Assembly: GCA_017302755.1 (NCBI GenBank)
Contig: JAFLCR010000047.1
Location: 1 to 12,953, forward strand
Reading direction: 5' to 3'
Length of the DNA: 12,953 bases
Origin: Alphaproteobacteria bacterium
GTDB taxonomy: Bacteria; Pseudomonadota; Alphaproteobacteria; Rickettsiales; JAFLCR01
Shown here: positions 6,812-12,953 of the stretch, piece by piece
Numbering within the stretch: the first letter of the stretch is position 1
Layout: each line of letters begins with the position of its first letter
Position numbers and translations under genes: made by a program
Notes under the pieces: generated by a model
What the model was told of the DNA's origin: nothing
Seen by the model: the letters and a program-made list of their open reading frames with translations, nothing else
The model's database searches: none

Positions 6812-7981
6812 GTGAAAAGACGCATGAATGCTATCCAGTTCATCCGCCATCCTTTGAAAGCTTTGCTTGGTGAACGGCGCGTCATTATCATCTCACACGC
6901 AGGGGTAAAGGACTTCCCGCTCAGCGCCAAGCTGCAATGGGCCGCCTGCGCGGCTTCCGTTGGCTTCATCATGTGGGTGTCGTATTCCACGGGCAGCTTC
7001 CTTGCCTACCGCAACCTCATCGAATCCAAGGACGAGCAGATCACCACCGCCACCCGCGAAAAGGAAAAGCTCGGCCAGCAATACGCAATGCTCAAGCGCG
7101 ATATCAAAAAAATCAATGAATCCACCGCGGGCATGGACGACTATAAAGAGTTCGTGTTGAACCAGTATATCGGTGACGACATCCAGCCGCCGGAAGCCGC
7201 CGCCGAAAGCGTGGTCGCGCTCAAGCCCGGTACGGACCCGATGATGAAGCGCATCGAATATCTCGAAAGCCAGCTTAAGGAAGCGCAGGAGAGCAAGAAG
7301 ACGCTCGTCGAAGCGATCCGCACCCGCACCCAGGGCAAGATAGGCGAGATCGAAAAAATCATTGAGCGGGCAGGCCTCGAACCCGGCAATCTGAAGAAAC
7401 AGGCCTCGCGCGAGGCGAAATTCGCCAACAACCGCACGGGATCCGTGCGCACGCGCCGCAATCAGGGCGGCCCTTATATCCCCATCACCGAGGAGATTTC
7501 GAGCTTCTCGCAGGAGGAGCGCACGCTGTTTCAGGAAATCACCGAGCTCAGCCTTCTGAACGATATTTTCTCCGTGCTGCCACTGGCCGACCCTCTTCCC
7601 GGGGCTGAGGTCACCAGCGAATTCGGTCGCCGCACCGATCCCTTTACCCGCAGGCTGGCCCGTCATTCAGGCGTGGATCTCGCGGGCAATGTGGGCGCTA
7701 AAATCCGCGCCACCGCCCCCGGCGAGGTCACCTTCAGCGATCGCCAGGGCGCCTATGGCCGCATGGTGGAGATCGAGCACGGGCTCGGCATCAGCACCCG
7801 TTACGGGCATCTGCGCACTATTCTCGTGGAAGAAGGCCAGATGGTGGATGCGGGCGATGTCATCGGCATCCAGGGTTCTTCCGGCCGCAGCAGCGGGCCT
7901 CACCTGCATTACGAAGTGCGCTATCAAGACCGCGCGATCGACCCCATGAAATTTCTGAAAGCGAAAGACGATGATCTTTAA
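6812..7981 (+). CDS. Membrane-anchored M23 family metalloendopeptidase
   Basis: This 389-residue protein is a predicted peptidoglycan endopeptidase. A short cytoplasmic N-terminus (about 42 residues) is followed by one membrane helix (about 43-66). A long coiled-coil-prone stalk (about 70-190) leads to a C-terminal LytM/M23 domain from about residue 262. The zinc ligands are visible as HSGVD (His285, Asp289) and HLH (364-366, His366 the ligand), and His333 in YGHL is also conserved. The full set suggests an active enzyme rather than a degenerate activator. I chose GTG 6812 because AGGAGGGA is at 6802-6809. ATG 6824 and TTG 6794 are the alternatives. The end overlaps the bactofilin start by 11 bases. 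In other bacteria M23 enzymes paired with bactofilins shape the cell wall, so a cell-shape role is inferred. Confidence 0.92.
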   Translation: MKRRMNAIQFIRHPLKALLGERRVIIISHAGVKDFPLSAKLQWAACAASVGFIMWVSYSTGSFLAYRNLIESKDEQITTATREKEKLGQQYAMLKRDIKKINESTAGMDDYKEFVLNQYIGDDIQPPEAAAESVVALKPGTDPMMKRIEYLESQLKEAQESKKTLVEAIRTRTQGKIGEIEKIIERAGLEPGNLKKQASREAKFANNRTGSVRTRRNQGGPYIPITEEISSFSQEERTLFQEITELSLLNDIFSVLPLADPLPGAEVTSEFGRRTDPFTRRLARHSGVDLAGNVGAKIRATAPGEVTFSDRQGAYGRMVEIEHGLGISTRYGHLRTILVEEGQMVDAGDVIGIQGSSGRSSGPHLHYEVRYQDRAIDPMKFLKAKDDDL

Positions 7982-8444
7982 CGGCTCCGGCAAGAAACAG
8001 AACGGCTCCTCCCTTCCGGCGTCGCTGATGAACAAAACCGCCTCCCCTTCCATTCTGTCGCAGGACATCAACATTCTCGGCAACATCATTTGCGAGGGCT
8101 ATCTCGATATTGATGGGAAGATCGACGGCAACATCAAGTGCACCGAGCTATCGCTTCGTAAGAACGGCACGATCCGCGGCGACATCATCGCCGATACGGT
8201 GCACATCTACGGCACGGTGAAGGGGCTGTTGAAGGCGCGCAGTGTGCATCTTTACAAGACCGCCTATGTCGAAGGCATCATCATGCACGAGTCGCTTTCG
8301 ATCGAGGACGGCGCATCCGTGGACGGCCAGCTTAAGCGCAGCAACAAGATTCATACCGCCGAGGAGAAATTCCACGAGGCGGGCGGGGGCAATATCGAGA
8401 TCCTCGATAACGTGCGGCTGATCGGCGAGAAGATCAGCAATTGA
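7971..8444 (+). CDS. Bactofilin (DUF583) cytoskeletal protein
   Basis: This 157-residue bactofilin forms nucleotide-independent filaments in the cytoplasm, often at the membrane. The N-terminal tail is polar (1-28) and is followed by the beta-helix core at about 29-125. The core shows repeated short rungs such as GNIICEGYLDIDGKIDGNI, IRGDIIADTVHIYGTVKG and VEGIIMHESLSIEDGASVDG. A polar tail (about 126-157) ends the protein. The length is typical. The start lies inside the end of the M23 gene (11-base overlap) with only a weak ribosome site, so translation is probably coupled. The pairing suggests that the filament localises the endopeptidase whose short N-terminus faces the cytoplasm. This follows known bactofilin/M23 pairs but is unproven here. 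Confidence 0.93.
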   Translation: MIFNGSGKKQNGSSLPASLMNKTASPSILSQDINILGNIICEGYLDIDGKIDGNIKCTELSLRKNGTIRGDIIADTVHIYGTVKGLLKARSVHLYKTAYVEGIIMHESLSIEDGASVDGQLKRSNKIHTAEEKFHEAGGGNIEILDNVRLIGEKISN

Positions 8445-8451
8445 TCGCAAC

Positions 8452-8538
8452 TGTCATTCCAGCGAACGCTGGAATCCACACTTCCACAAGCATGGTAACG
8501 CTAATCAAAATGGATCCCAGCTTTCACTGGGATGACAA
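8452..8538. repeat. Pair of inverted palindromic repeats between convergent genes
   Basis: Two palindromes face each other. Unit A (8452-8479) starts TGTCATTCCAGC and has a 9-bp stem at 8456-8464/8467-8475. Unit B (8511-8538) ends TGGGATGACAA and has a 7-bp stem at 8514-8520/8527-8533. The outer ends TGTCAT and ATGACA are complementary, so the pair forms a larger imperfect dyad with a 31-base spacer. It fills the gap between the convergent bactofilin and mgtE genes. This is the same architecture as the dyad at 10013-10103. Confidence 0.8.
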
Positions 8539-8549
8539 GGCTTTTTACT

Positions 8550-9941
8550 TCAGCCCAACAGAATAAACGTCGCCAGGCCGAGGAAGATGAAAAACCCGGC
8601 CATGTCCGTCATCGCGGTGACGAAGACGCTCGACATCACCGCCGGGTCGCCTTTCAGCTTCTGCGCCGTGAGCGGCACCCCCACCCCCACCAGCCCGGCC
8701 AGGAAGATATTGGCCAGAAGCGCCGCGCCGAAAACCAGCCCCAGCTTCACGTTATTGTAGATCAGCGCAATGGCGGCGGCGGTGATGACGCAGAACAGGA
8801 CGCCGTTCGTGAACCCGACCATGACCTCCTTGCCCACCGAGCGCCAGAGATTGCTGCGCGTGAGCTCGCGCGTGGCGAGCGCACGCACCATGACGGTCAT
8901 GGTCTGGATGCCCGCATTGCCGCCGATGGAGGCGACGATGGGCATCAGCACCGCCAGCGTCACGAGGTGGGTGATCGTATCCTGAAACAGCCCGACCATG
9001 CTGGAGGCCAGAAGCGCCGTCAGCAGATTGATGAAAAGCCAGGGAAAGCGCTGGCGCACTGTTTTGGTGAAGGCGGAATAAAAGTCATCCTCGTGCACAC
9101 CGCCGAGATAGAGGATGTCCTCCTCCGCCTCTTCGTGCATGATTTCCACGACGTCGTGCACCGTGATCACCCCGAGCAGCCTTCCGCTCGAACTCACCAC
9201 CGGCGCCTCGACCAGGCCGTATTTCTGGAAGATGCGGGCCACTTCTTCCTGGTCGGTGTCGGCGGCAAAGGGCTTCATGTCATCGGTGATGATGTCGCGG
9301 ATCGACTCCTTGCGCTGGCTGCGCAACACTTTGCTCACCAGCGCCGACCCGATAGGCCGGAACTGCGGGTCGACCACGAAGATTTCGTAGAACTCCTCCG
9401 GCAGCTCTTCGGCGTTGCGCATGTAGTCGATCGTGTCGCCGACGCTCCAGTATTCGGGCACGGAGACGTATTTCTTGCGCATCAGGCGGCCGGCGCTGGA
9501 ATCGGGGTAGGCGAGCAGCTCGGTCAGCTCGGCGCGGGTTTCCTCGTCGGGGATGGCGGCGAGGATTTCCTTCTGCTCCTCCTCCTCCAGATCCTCGATG
9601 ACGTAGACGGCTTCGTCGGTATCCAGCTTGGCGATGGCGGCGGCGGAGTGCTCCACGCCAAGCTCATCGATCATTTCCTCGCGCAGCTCGGGCGCGACTT
9701 CGGTGAGCACCTGAGGGTCGAGGTTTTCGCCAAGCAGGGTCGTGAGCGCGCGGCGCTGGTCGCTTTCCAGCTGGTCGAGCAGCTCGGCCATCTCCACCGG
9801 CGGCAGATGCGCCACCAGGCGGCGGACAATCTCATTCCGCTCCTCCTCGAGCGCCGCGCTAACGCGCGCCACCAGCCCCTCGGGCAGGGTGTAGAGGGGG
9901 CCGTCCTCGGCGTGCTTCTCGATGTCGGGAGTTTCGGCCAT
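8550..9941 (-). CDS. mgtE: MgtE-family magnesium channel
   Basis: This is an inner-membrane Mg2+ channel of 463 residues with a magnesium-sensing cytoplasmic part. The domains in order are an acidic helical N-domain (about 20-145), the linker motif YPDSSAGRLM (145-154), CBS1 (about 158-215), CBS2 (about 218-272) and the membrane domain from about 300 to the end. The membrane domain carries PIVASIGGNAGIQT (334-347) and VFVTAMTD (439-446), whose Asp446 corresponds to the ion-binding Asp of characterised MgtE. The start at 9939-9941 has AGAGGAAG upstream. An upstream in-frame start at 9989 gives 16 extra residues without family likeness. A minus-strand repeat dyad and tRNA gene lie upstream. Identity is firm. 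Some relatives carry Co2+, so ion choice is by family. Confidence 0.94.
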   Translation of the reverse strand: MAETPDIEKHAEDGPLYTLPEGLVARVSAALEEERNEIVRRLVAHLPPVEMAELLDQLESDQRRALTTLLGENLDPQVLTEVAPELREEMIDELGVEHSAAAIAKLDTDEAVYVIEDLEEEEQKEILAAIPDEETRAELTELLAYPDSSAGRLMRKKYVSVPEYWSVGDTIDYMRNAEELPEEFYEIFVVDPQFRPIGSALVSKVLRSQRKESIRDIITDDMKPFAADTDQEEVARIFQKYGLVEAPVVSSSGRLLGVITVHDVVEIMHEEAEEDILYLGGVHEDDFYSAFTKTVRQRFPWLFINLLTALLASSMVGLFQDTITHLVTLAVLMPIVASIGGNAGIQTMTVMVRALATRELTRSNLWRSVGKEVMVGFTNGVLFCVITAAAIALIYNNVKLGLVFGAALLANIFLAGLVGVGVPLTAQKLKGDPAVMSSVFVTAMTDMAGFFIFLGLATFILLG

Positions 9942-10012
9942 GCGCTTCCTCTTTCCGTATGCTCCGCATACTAGAGCATGCTCAAGCAAACAAGGGAAAA
10001 CGGCTCACCAGT

Positions 10013-10103
10013 TTTTGGTCATCCCGGCGCAGGCCGGGACCCAGGGTTCTCTTGGCACTACCCTGGAAACACTGGGTCCCGGCCTGCGCCGGGATGACCA
10101 AAA
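10013..10103. repeat. 91-bp inverted-repeat dyad with perfect 32-bp arms
   Basis: The left arm (10013-10044, starting TTTTGGTCATCCCGG) and right arm (10072-10103, ending CCGGGATGACCAAAA) are exact reverse complements over 32 bases around a 27-base loop. Each arm is itself a palindrome (CCCGGCGCAGGCCGGG). CCAGGGT (10041-10047) and ACCCTGG (10060-10066) offer an alternative inner hairpin. Short AT ends flank it, but no T-tract follows on either strand beyond the arms. It sits in the 206-base gap between tRNA-Leu and mgtE. The rest of that gap shows nothing else I can name. Confidence 0.9.
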
Positions 10104-10147
10104 GGTGGAACCGGATGAATGGATATTCGCCAGATTTTTCAGAAAAA

Positions 10148-10234
10148 TGGTGCGGTCGAGAAGATTTGAACTTCCACTCCCTTTCGGGAACAACGACCTC
10201 AACGTTGCGCGTCTACCAACTCCGCCACGACCGC
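10148..10234 (-). tRNA. trnL: tRNA-Leu (anticodon GAG), CCA end encoded
   Basis: The minus strand folds as a class II tRNA. The acceptor stem is GCGGTCG/CGACCGC with discriminator A and encoded CCA (10148-10150). The D-arm contains GGCGGAGTTGGTAGACGC. The anticodon stem is CAACG/CGTTG around loop TTGAGGT, giving anticodon GAG at 10200-10198, which reads CUC and CUU leucine codons. The long variable arm is TCCC-GAAA-GGGA, and the T-loop is TTCAAAT. The mature body without CCA is 84 bases (10151-10234). A T-run just past CCA may end the transcript. Confidence 0.96.
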
Positions 10235-10334
10235 ACGGCAGCAATAAGCCTTGCTTTGAGAGGGGATTTCTTTAACAGAGTTCTTTCAGGCGCGCAAGCG
10301 TCGAAAACCCGAGATCAATATCTTGAATTTCCGC

Positions 10335-10970
10335 ATGGAATGGCGCGTTTCCACCGACCCCGTCCCTTATGAGCAGGCGCTTGCCGCCATGGAGGAGCGC
10401 GCCCGCGCCATCCGCGAGAACGGTGCGGAGGAGCTGGTTTGGCTCCTGGAGCACCCGCCGCTGTACACTTCGGGGTCGAGCGCCAAAGCATCCGATCTGC
10501 TGAATCCGCAGTTTCCAGTGCACGAAACCGGACGCGGCGGGCAGTATACCTATCATGGGCCGGGGCAGCGCGTGGCGTATCTGATGCTCGATCTCACCAA
10601 GCGCGGCAAGGACGTGCGCCTTTTCGTGCAGCAGCTGGAAGGCTGGATGATACGGACACTCAACGATTTCGGCGTCGAAAGCGCCATCCGCCAGGGACGC
10701 GTGGGCGTCTGGGTCATGGGGCCGGACGGGCGCGAGGCCAAGATCGCCGCCATCGGCATCCGGCTCAAATCCTGGGTGAGCCTGCACGGCATCTCGCTCA
10801 ACGTCAGCCCTGACCTTTCGCATTACGCGGGGATTGTTCCCTGCGGGATCGCGGAGTATGGTGTCACCTCCCTGGCCGCGCTGGGGATTCCCGCCACCAT
10901 GAGCGAAGTGGACGCGCGGCTGAAAGCCCATTTCGAGGAGTGCCTCCCGCGTGATCCTGCGCATTCATGA
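10335..10970 (+). CDS. lipB: Octanoyl-[ACP]:protein N-octanoyltransferase
   Basis: LipB moves octanoyl groups from acyl carrier protein to lipoyl domains, the first step of lipoate assembly, in the cytoplasm. The 211-residue product shows LLEHPPLYTSG (37-47), RGGQYTYHGPGQ (67-78), AAIGIRLK (138-145) preceded by catalytic Lys136, and the catalytic Cys170 in GIVPCGI. Lys136/Cys170 align with Lys135/Cys169 of E. coli with one uniform offset. ATG 10335 is chosen by family similarity. A TTG at 10323 would add four residues, and neither has a good ribosome site. It is the first gene of the lipB-folB-SDR-ptpS run and overlaps folB by 20 bases. Its functional link to pterin synthesis is unclear. Confidence 0.95.
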   Translation: MEWRVSTDPVPYEQALAAMEERARAIRENGAEELVWLLEHPPLYTSGSSAKASDLLNPQFPVHETGRGGQYTYHGPGQRVAYLMLDLTKRGKDVRLFVQQLEGWMIRTLNDFGVESAIRQGRVGVWVMGPDGREAKIAAIGIRLKSWVSLHGISLNVSPDLSHYAGIVPCGIAEYGVTSLAALGIPATMSEVDARLKAHFEECLPRDPAHS

Positions 10971-11310
10971 CCTCAAGCTTTTCATGATTCTGGGCGCCCA
11001 TGCCTGGGAGCAGGAAAAGCCGCGCGAGGCGTCGCTCGACCTGGCGGTGGAGTATGATGCCTCCAAAGCCATGGCGGGCGATCTGCTGACCGATGCGCTC
11101 GATTACGACATTCTCGCCCGGCAGCTTAAAGAAGCGTTGGAGCCGCAGCGTATCGCGCTCATTGAGCACCTGGCGGGCAAGGCGCTGGATATCGTATTTC
11201 GCGTCACCCCAGCCCTACGGGCGGAAATCACCGTCACCAAGCCGGGGGCGATGCCCACCGCCAAGGCGGTATCCTTCACCCTCGCACGCAGCAGAAAGGA
11301 AGCCGCATGA
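10951..11310 (+). CDS. folB: Dihydroneopterin aldolase family protein
   Basis: FolB converts dihydroneopterin to 6-hydroxymethyl-dihydropterin in folate synthesis; some relatives act as epimerases (FolX). The product has 119 residues, typical for the family. Expected features are visible: AHAWEQEKP with Glu20, DALDYDIL (48-55) with Tyr52, the LIEHLAGKALD helix (70-80), and Lys97 in TVTKPGAMP. These correspond to the conserved Glu, Tyr and Lys of the active site. It starts with GTG at 10951, inside the lipB end, with GAGGAG at 10935-10940. The ATGA overlap with the SDR start signals coupled translation. Aldolase versus epimerase activity cannot be settled from sequence alone, and the neighbouring PTPS makes an altered pterin branch possible. 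Confidence 0.9.
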   Translation: MILRIHDLKLFMILGAHAWEQEKPREASLDLAVEYDASKAMAGDLLTDALDYDILARQLKEALEPQRIALIEHLAGKALDIVFRVTPALRAEITVTKPGAMPTAKAVSFTLARSRKEAA

Positions 11311-12011
11311 GCGATGCATGGTTTCAAGGAAAGGTGGCGATCGTGACGGGAGGGTCGCGCGGCATCGGCGCGGCGACGGCGCGTTGGCTGGCGGCGCGGG
11401 GCGCGCACGTGGTAGCCGCCAGCAGGAGCGGCGATTTTCCGGAAGGAGCGGAGAAGCCCTCCTCGATTCGAGGCTTTGCGGCGGATATGGAGAAGAATGA
11501 CTCCGTCGATGCGCTGTTTGCGTTCTGCGACAACACTTTTGGCGCGCTCGACATTCTGGTGAACAATGCCGCCGTCATCGATGTGGCGCCGTTTACGGAA
11601 CTTTCGGATGCGCAGTGGCGGCGGATGTTCGATATCAACGTGTTCGGCATGGCGCATGCCTGCCGCGAAGCCTTCAGGCGCATGAAGCCGGGAAGCGCCA
11701 TCGTGAACATCGGCTCCATCGCGGGCAGCCACGGGCGGGAGAAATTCTACGGATTTTCCGCCTACAGCGCGAGCAAGGCTGCCGTGGCGGCGCTCTCCGA
11801 AGCGCTCTCCGTCGAAGGGCGGGCACGCGGCATCCGCGTCAACTGCGTCGCGCCCGGCGCGGTCGATACCGCCATGCTGCGCCAGGCCGCGCCGGGGCTT
11901 CAAACATCCGCCAAGCCCGAAGACATCGCGGAAACCATCGGCTTCCTCTGCGACGGCAGCCGCGCCGCCGTGCATACGGGCGGCGTCATCGAAGTGCTTA
12001 CAAACGGATAG
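11307..12011 (+). CDS. Short-chain dehydrogenase/reductase, possible pterin reductase
   Basis: This is a classical SDR of 234 residues that uses NAD(P)H. The cofactor motif TGGSRGIG is at 14-21, NNAA at 86-89, Asn111, Ser137 and the catalytic YSASK at 153-157. The spacing between Ser137 and Tyr153 is three residues longer than in FabG. The C-terminus GGVIEVLTNG is the usual SDR end, and Arg40 after the second strand hints at NADPH. The start overlaps folB (ATGA), with AAAGGAAG upstream, and ptpS follows two bases after the stop. Position between folB and ptpS suggests a sepiapterin- or dihydropterin-type reductase. The sequence alone looks FabG-like and does not prove this. Confidence 0.85.
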   Translation: MSDAWFQGKVAIVTGGSRGIGAATARWLAARGAHVVAASRSGDFPEGAEKPSSIRGFAADMEKNDSVDALFAFCDNTFGALDILVNNAAVIDVAPFTELSDAQWRRMFDINVFGMAHACREAFRRMKPGSAIVNIGSIAGSHGREKFYGFSAYSASKAAVAALSEALSVEGRARGIRVNCVAPGAVDTAMLRQAAPGLQTSAKPEDIAETIGFLCDGSRAAVHTGGVIEVLTNG

Positions 12012-12013
12012 CC

Positions 12014-12427
12014 ATGCCCATCGTCACCCTCACCCGCCGGGAAACCTTCGCCGCCGCCCACCGGCTGCACAGCGACGCGCTTTCGCCAGAACAGAACACC
12101 GCATTATTCGGTAAGTGCAACCACACGAACGGGCATGGGCATAATTACACGCTGGAAGTCACGCTGCGCGGCGAGGTGAACCCCGAAACGGGAATCCTGT
12201 TCAACCTCACGGAGCTGAAGGCCATTCTGCAGGAGCGCGTGCTGGCCAGGGTCGATCACCGGAACATGAACCTCGACATCGGGGAATTCCGCACCCTGAA
12301 CCCCACGGCGGAAAACATGGCGGTCGTGTTCTGGGGCTGGCTCAAAGCCAGCGCGCTCGGCTCTCTGCTGCACGAGGTGCGGCTGTGGGAGACGGATAAG
12401 AACGTCGCCAGCTACCGGGGCGAGTGA
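12014..12427 (+). CDS. ptpS: 6-pyruvoyl-tetrahydropterin synthase, animal-type active site
   Basis: The enzyme turns dihydroneopterin triphosphate into 6-pyruvoyl-tetrahydropterin, the precursor of tetrahydrobiopterin-like cofactors. The 137-residue product has zinc ligands His16, His41 and His43, catalytic Cys35, Asp81 and His82, and pterin-binding Glu126. From my memory of rat PTPS (His23, Cys42, His48, His50, Asp88, His89, Glu133) all seven line up with a constant offset of seven, so no gap is needed. The motif GKCNHTNGHGHNY (33-45) has five residues between Cys and HGH, as in animal PTPS. QueD (CxxxHGH) has three. The queuosine enzyme is therefore the less likely reading, although automatic tools may call it QueD. 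ATG 12014 follows the SDR stop by two bases. The stop lies one base from the convergent tautomerase stop. Confidence 0.9.
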   Translation: MPIVTLTRRETFAAAHRLHSDALSPEQNTALFGKCNHTNGHGHNYTLEVTLRGEVNPETGILFNLTELKAILQERVLARVDHRNMNLDIGEFRTLNPTAENMAVVFWGWLKASALGSLLHEVRLWETDKNVASYRGE

Positions 12428-12428
12428 A

Positions 12429-12680
12429 TCAGCGGATTTTTTTCTTTCTTCCCACGGCGCGAGGCGCTTTGGCAGGTTTGGCCTTTTTTGCCTTCGGCGC
12501 ATCGAGCGTCAATACGCCGGCGACGGCGTAGTTCTCCGGCTTCATGTCGGAAAGGATGATGCGCACTTTTTCCGGCGGCACGTCGACGGTGCTGACGATG
12601 GCCTCGGTGACGGCAGCTACGAGCTTGCGCTTTTTCTTCTCGCTGCGGCCGGAAAGAAGGTGGATCTGGACGATGGGCAT
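12429..12680 (-). CDS. 4-oxalocrotonate tautomerase-like protein with basic C-terminal tail
   Basis: This is a small tautomerase-superfamily protein of 83 residues. After removal of Met the catalytic Pro1 leads MPIVQIHLL. Arg11 and Arg39 (mature numbering) are present, and Tyr stands at position 50 where Phe is usual. The family core is about 60-65 residues. Here a tail of about 23 residues rich in Lys, Ala and Pro (61-83, ending RKKKIR) follows. The tail resembles nucleic-acid-binding or histone-like tails and is not needed for the fold. The ATG at 12678-12680 is preceded by GGGGAGGG. The substrate is unknown, and the gene is convergent with ptpS with a one-base gap. Confidence 0.85.
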   Translation of the reverse strand: MPIVQIHLLSGRSEKKKRKLVAAVTEAIVSTVDVPPEKVRIILSDMKPENYAVAGVLTLDAPKAKKAKPAKAPRAVGRKKKIR

Positions 12681-12748
12681 GAAACCCTCCCCTGCTTGTT
12701 TTGGATTTTTAAATTAACAGGCTGTCATTGCTTGCGCAAGCGGCGGCG

Positions 12749-12953
12749 CTACACCTCAACAAGCTCTTGCGCAACGTCGCCCTGAAGATCGTATTCGCTG
12801 GTCTTGACGATGTTCACCGGAATGATATCGCCGGGGCGCTCCTTGGTGATACCGCGCACGGTCACGATGCCGTCGATCTCCGGCGCATCACCCTTGGTGC
12901 GGCCGGTGGCGGTATTGCCATCCACCGCGTCGATGATGACCGGCACGGTGCGG
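12749..12953 (-). CDS. rimO: RimO, C-terminal TRAM domain (5' part beyond window)
   Basis: The last 67 codons of a radical-SAM methylthiotransferase run in from the right edge and stop at 12749-12751 (TAG). The TRAM-domain pattern RTKGDAPEIDGIV, followed by RPGDIIPVNIVKTSEYDLQGD, is typical of RimO, which methylthiolates Asp of ribosomal protein S12, rather than of MiaB. Catalytic iron-sulphur cysteines would lie outside the window. The 68 bases between it and the tautomerase hold a 12-base palindrome GCTTGCGCAAGC (12730-12741) but no clear terminator. Confidence 0.85.
   Translation of the reverse strand, partial: RTVPVIIDAVDGNTATGRTKGDAPEIDGIVTVRGITKERPGDIIPVNIVKTSEYDLQGDVAQELVEV

Noticed and set aside
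8532..9974. A 480-codon open frame on the plus strand, opposite mgtE
   Set aside because: It mirrors mgtE codon by codon. The peptide is rich in His, Arg and Gln with no family pattern, while the minus strand encodes a complete MgtE.
10013..10103. The long inverted repeat as a plain rho-independent terminator
   Set aside because: No T-run follows the arms, and related units occur elsewhere, so a dispersed repeat is the better reading.
9922..10372. Open frames giving peptides such as VIPAQAGTQ and VPACAGMTK
   Set aside because: These are translations of the palindromic repeat dyad and the tRNA gene, not proteins.
12014..12427. QueD (6-carboxytetrahydropterin synthase) as the product
   Set aside because: The Cys-to-HGH spacing is five residues, not three, and all active-site residues align with animal PTPS. 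No other queuosine gene is in view.
12730..12741. Palindrome GCTTGCGCAAGC as a rimO terminator
   Set aside because: The stem is only six base pairs with no loop bases and no T-tract on the minus strand.

Overview
The window reads as a stretch of an alphaproteobacterial chromosome. The guaB, lipB, rimO, mgtE and bactofilin/M23 genes look alphaproteobacterial, and so do the short palindromic intergenic repeats built on GTCATCCC/GGGATGAC. The order cannot be fixed from this sequence. Most genes are GC-rich (one sampled 60-base line in guaB is 75% GC). A single orphan gene at 3274-5154 is clearly lower (three sampled lines are 43 to 55%).

Layout, left to right. Bases 2-220 hold the 3' end of an unrecognised gene. 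guaB (IMP dehydrogenase) follows and is translationally coupled to a MaoC-like hotdog-fold hydratase. Convergent to these, across a palindromic repeat, is a ten-helix DMT/EamA transporter on the minus strand. Next on the minus strand is a 626-residue protein of unknown function. It has its own strong terminator, a good ribosome binding site and, upstream, a convincing Pho-box-like promoter. Divergent from it is an RsmB/NOP-type rRNA cytosine methyltransferase. Then come a membrane-anchored M23 endopeptidase and a bactofilin in overlapping frames, behind a promoter with a perfect palindrome in its spacer. mgtE (Mg2+ channel) lies convergent to these across a pair of inverted repeats. Upstream of mgtE on the same strand are a 91-bp inverted-repeat dyad and tRNA-Leu(GAG).

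The last third is a compact plus-strand operon: lipB, folB, an SDR oxidoreductase and ptpS, joined by overlaps of 20 and 4 bases and a gap of 2. The ptpS product carries the full 6-pyruvoyl-tetrahydropterin synthase active site of the animal type, with a C-x5-HGH motif, rather than the QueD type. With folB and an SDR beside it, this suggests a tetrahydropterin (biopterin-like) branch off folate synthesis. The window ends with two minus-strand genes, a 4-oxalocrotonate tautomerase-like protein with an odd basic tail and the 3' end of rimO.

The two points most worth following are the orphan gene under a putative phosphate-starvation promoter and the animal-type PTPS operon. I see no CRISPR array, transposase, integrase or recognisable phage gene.
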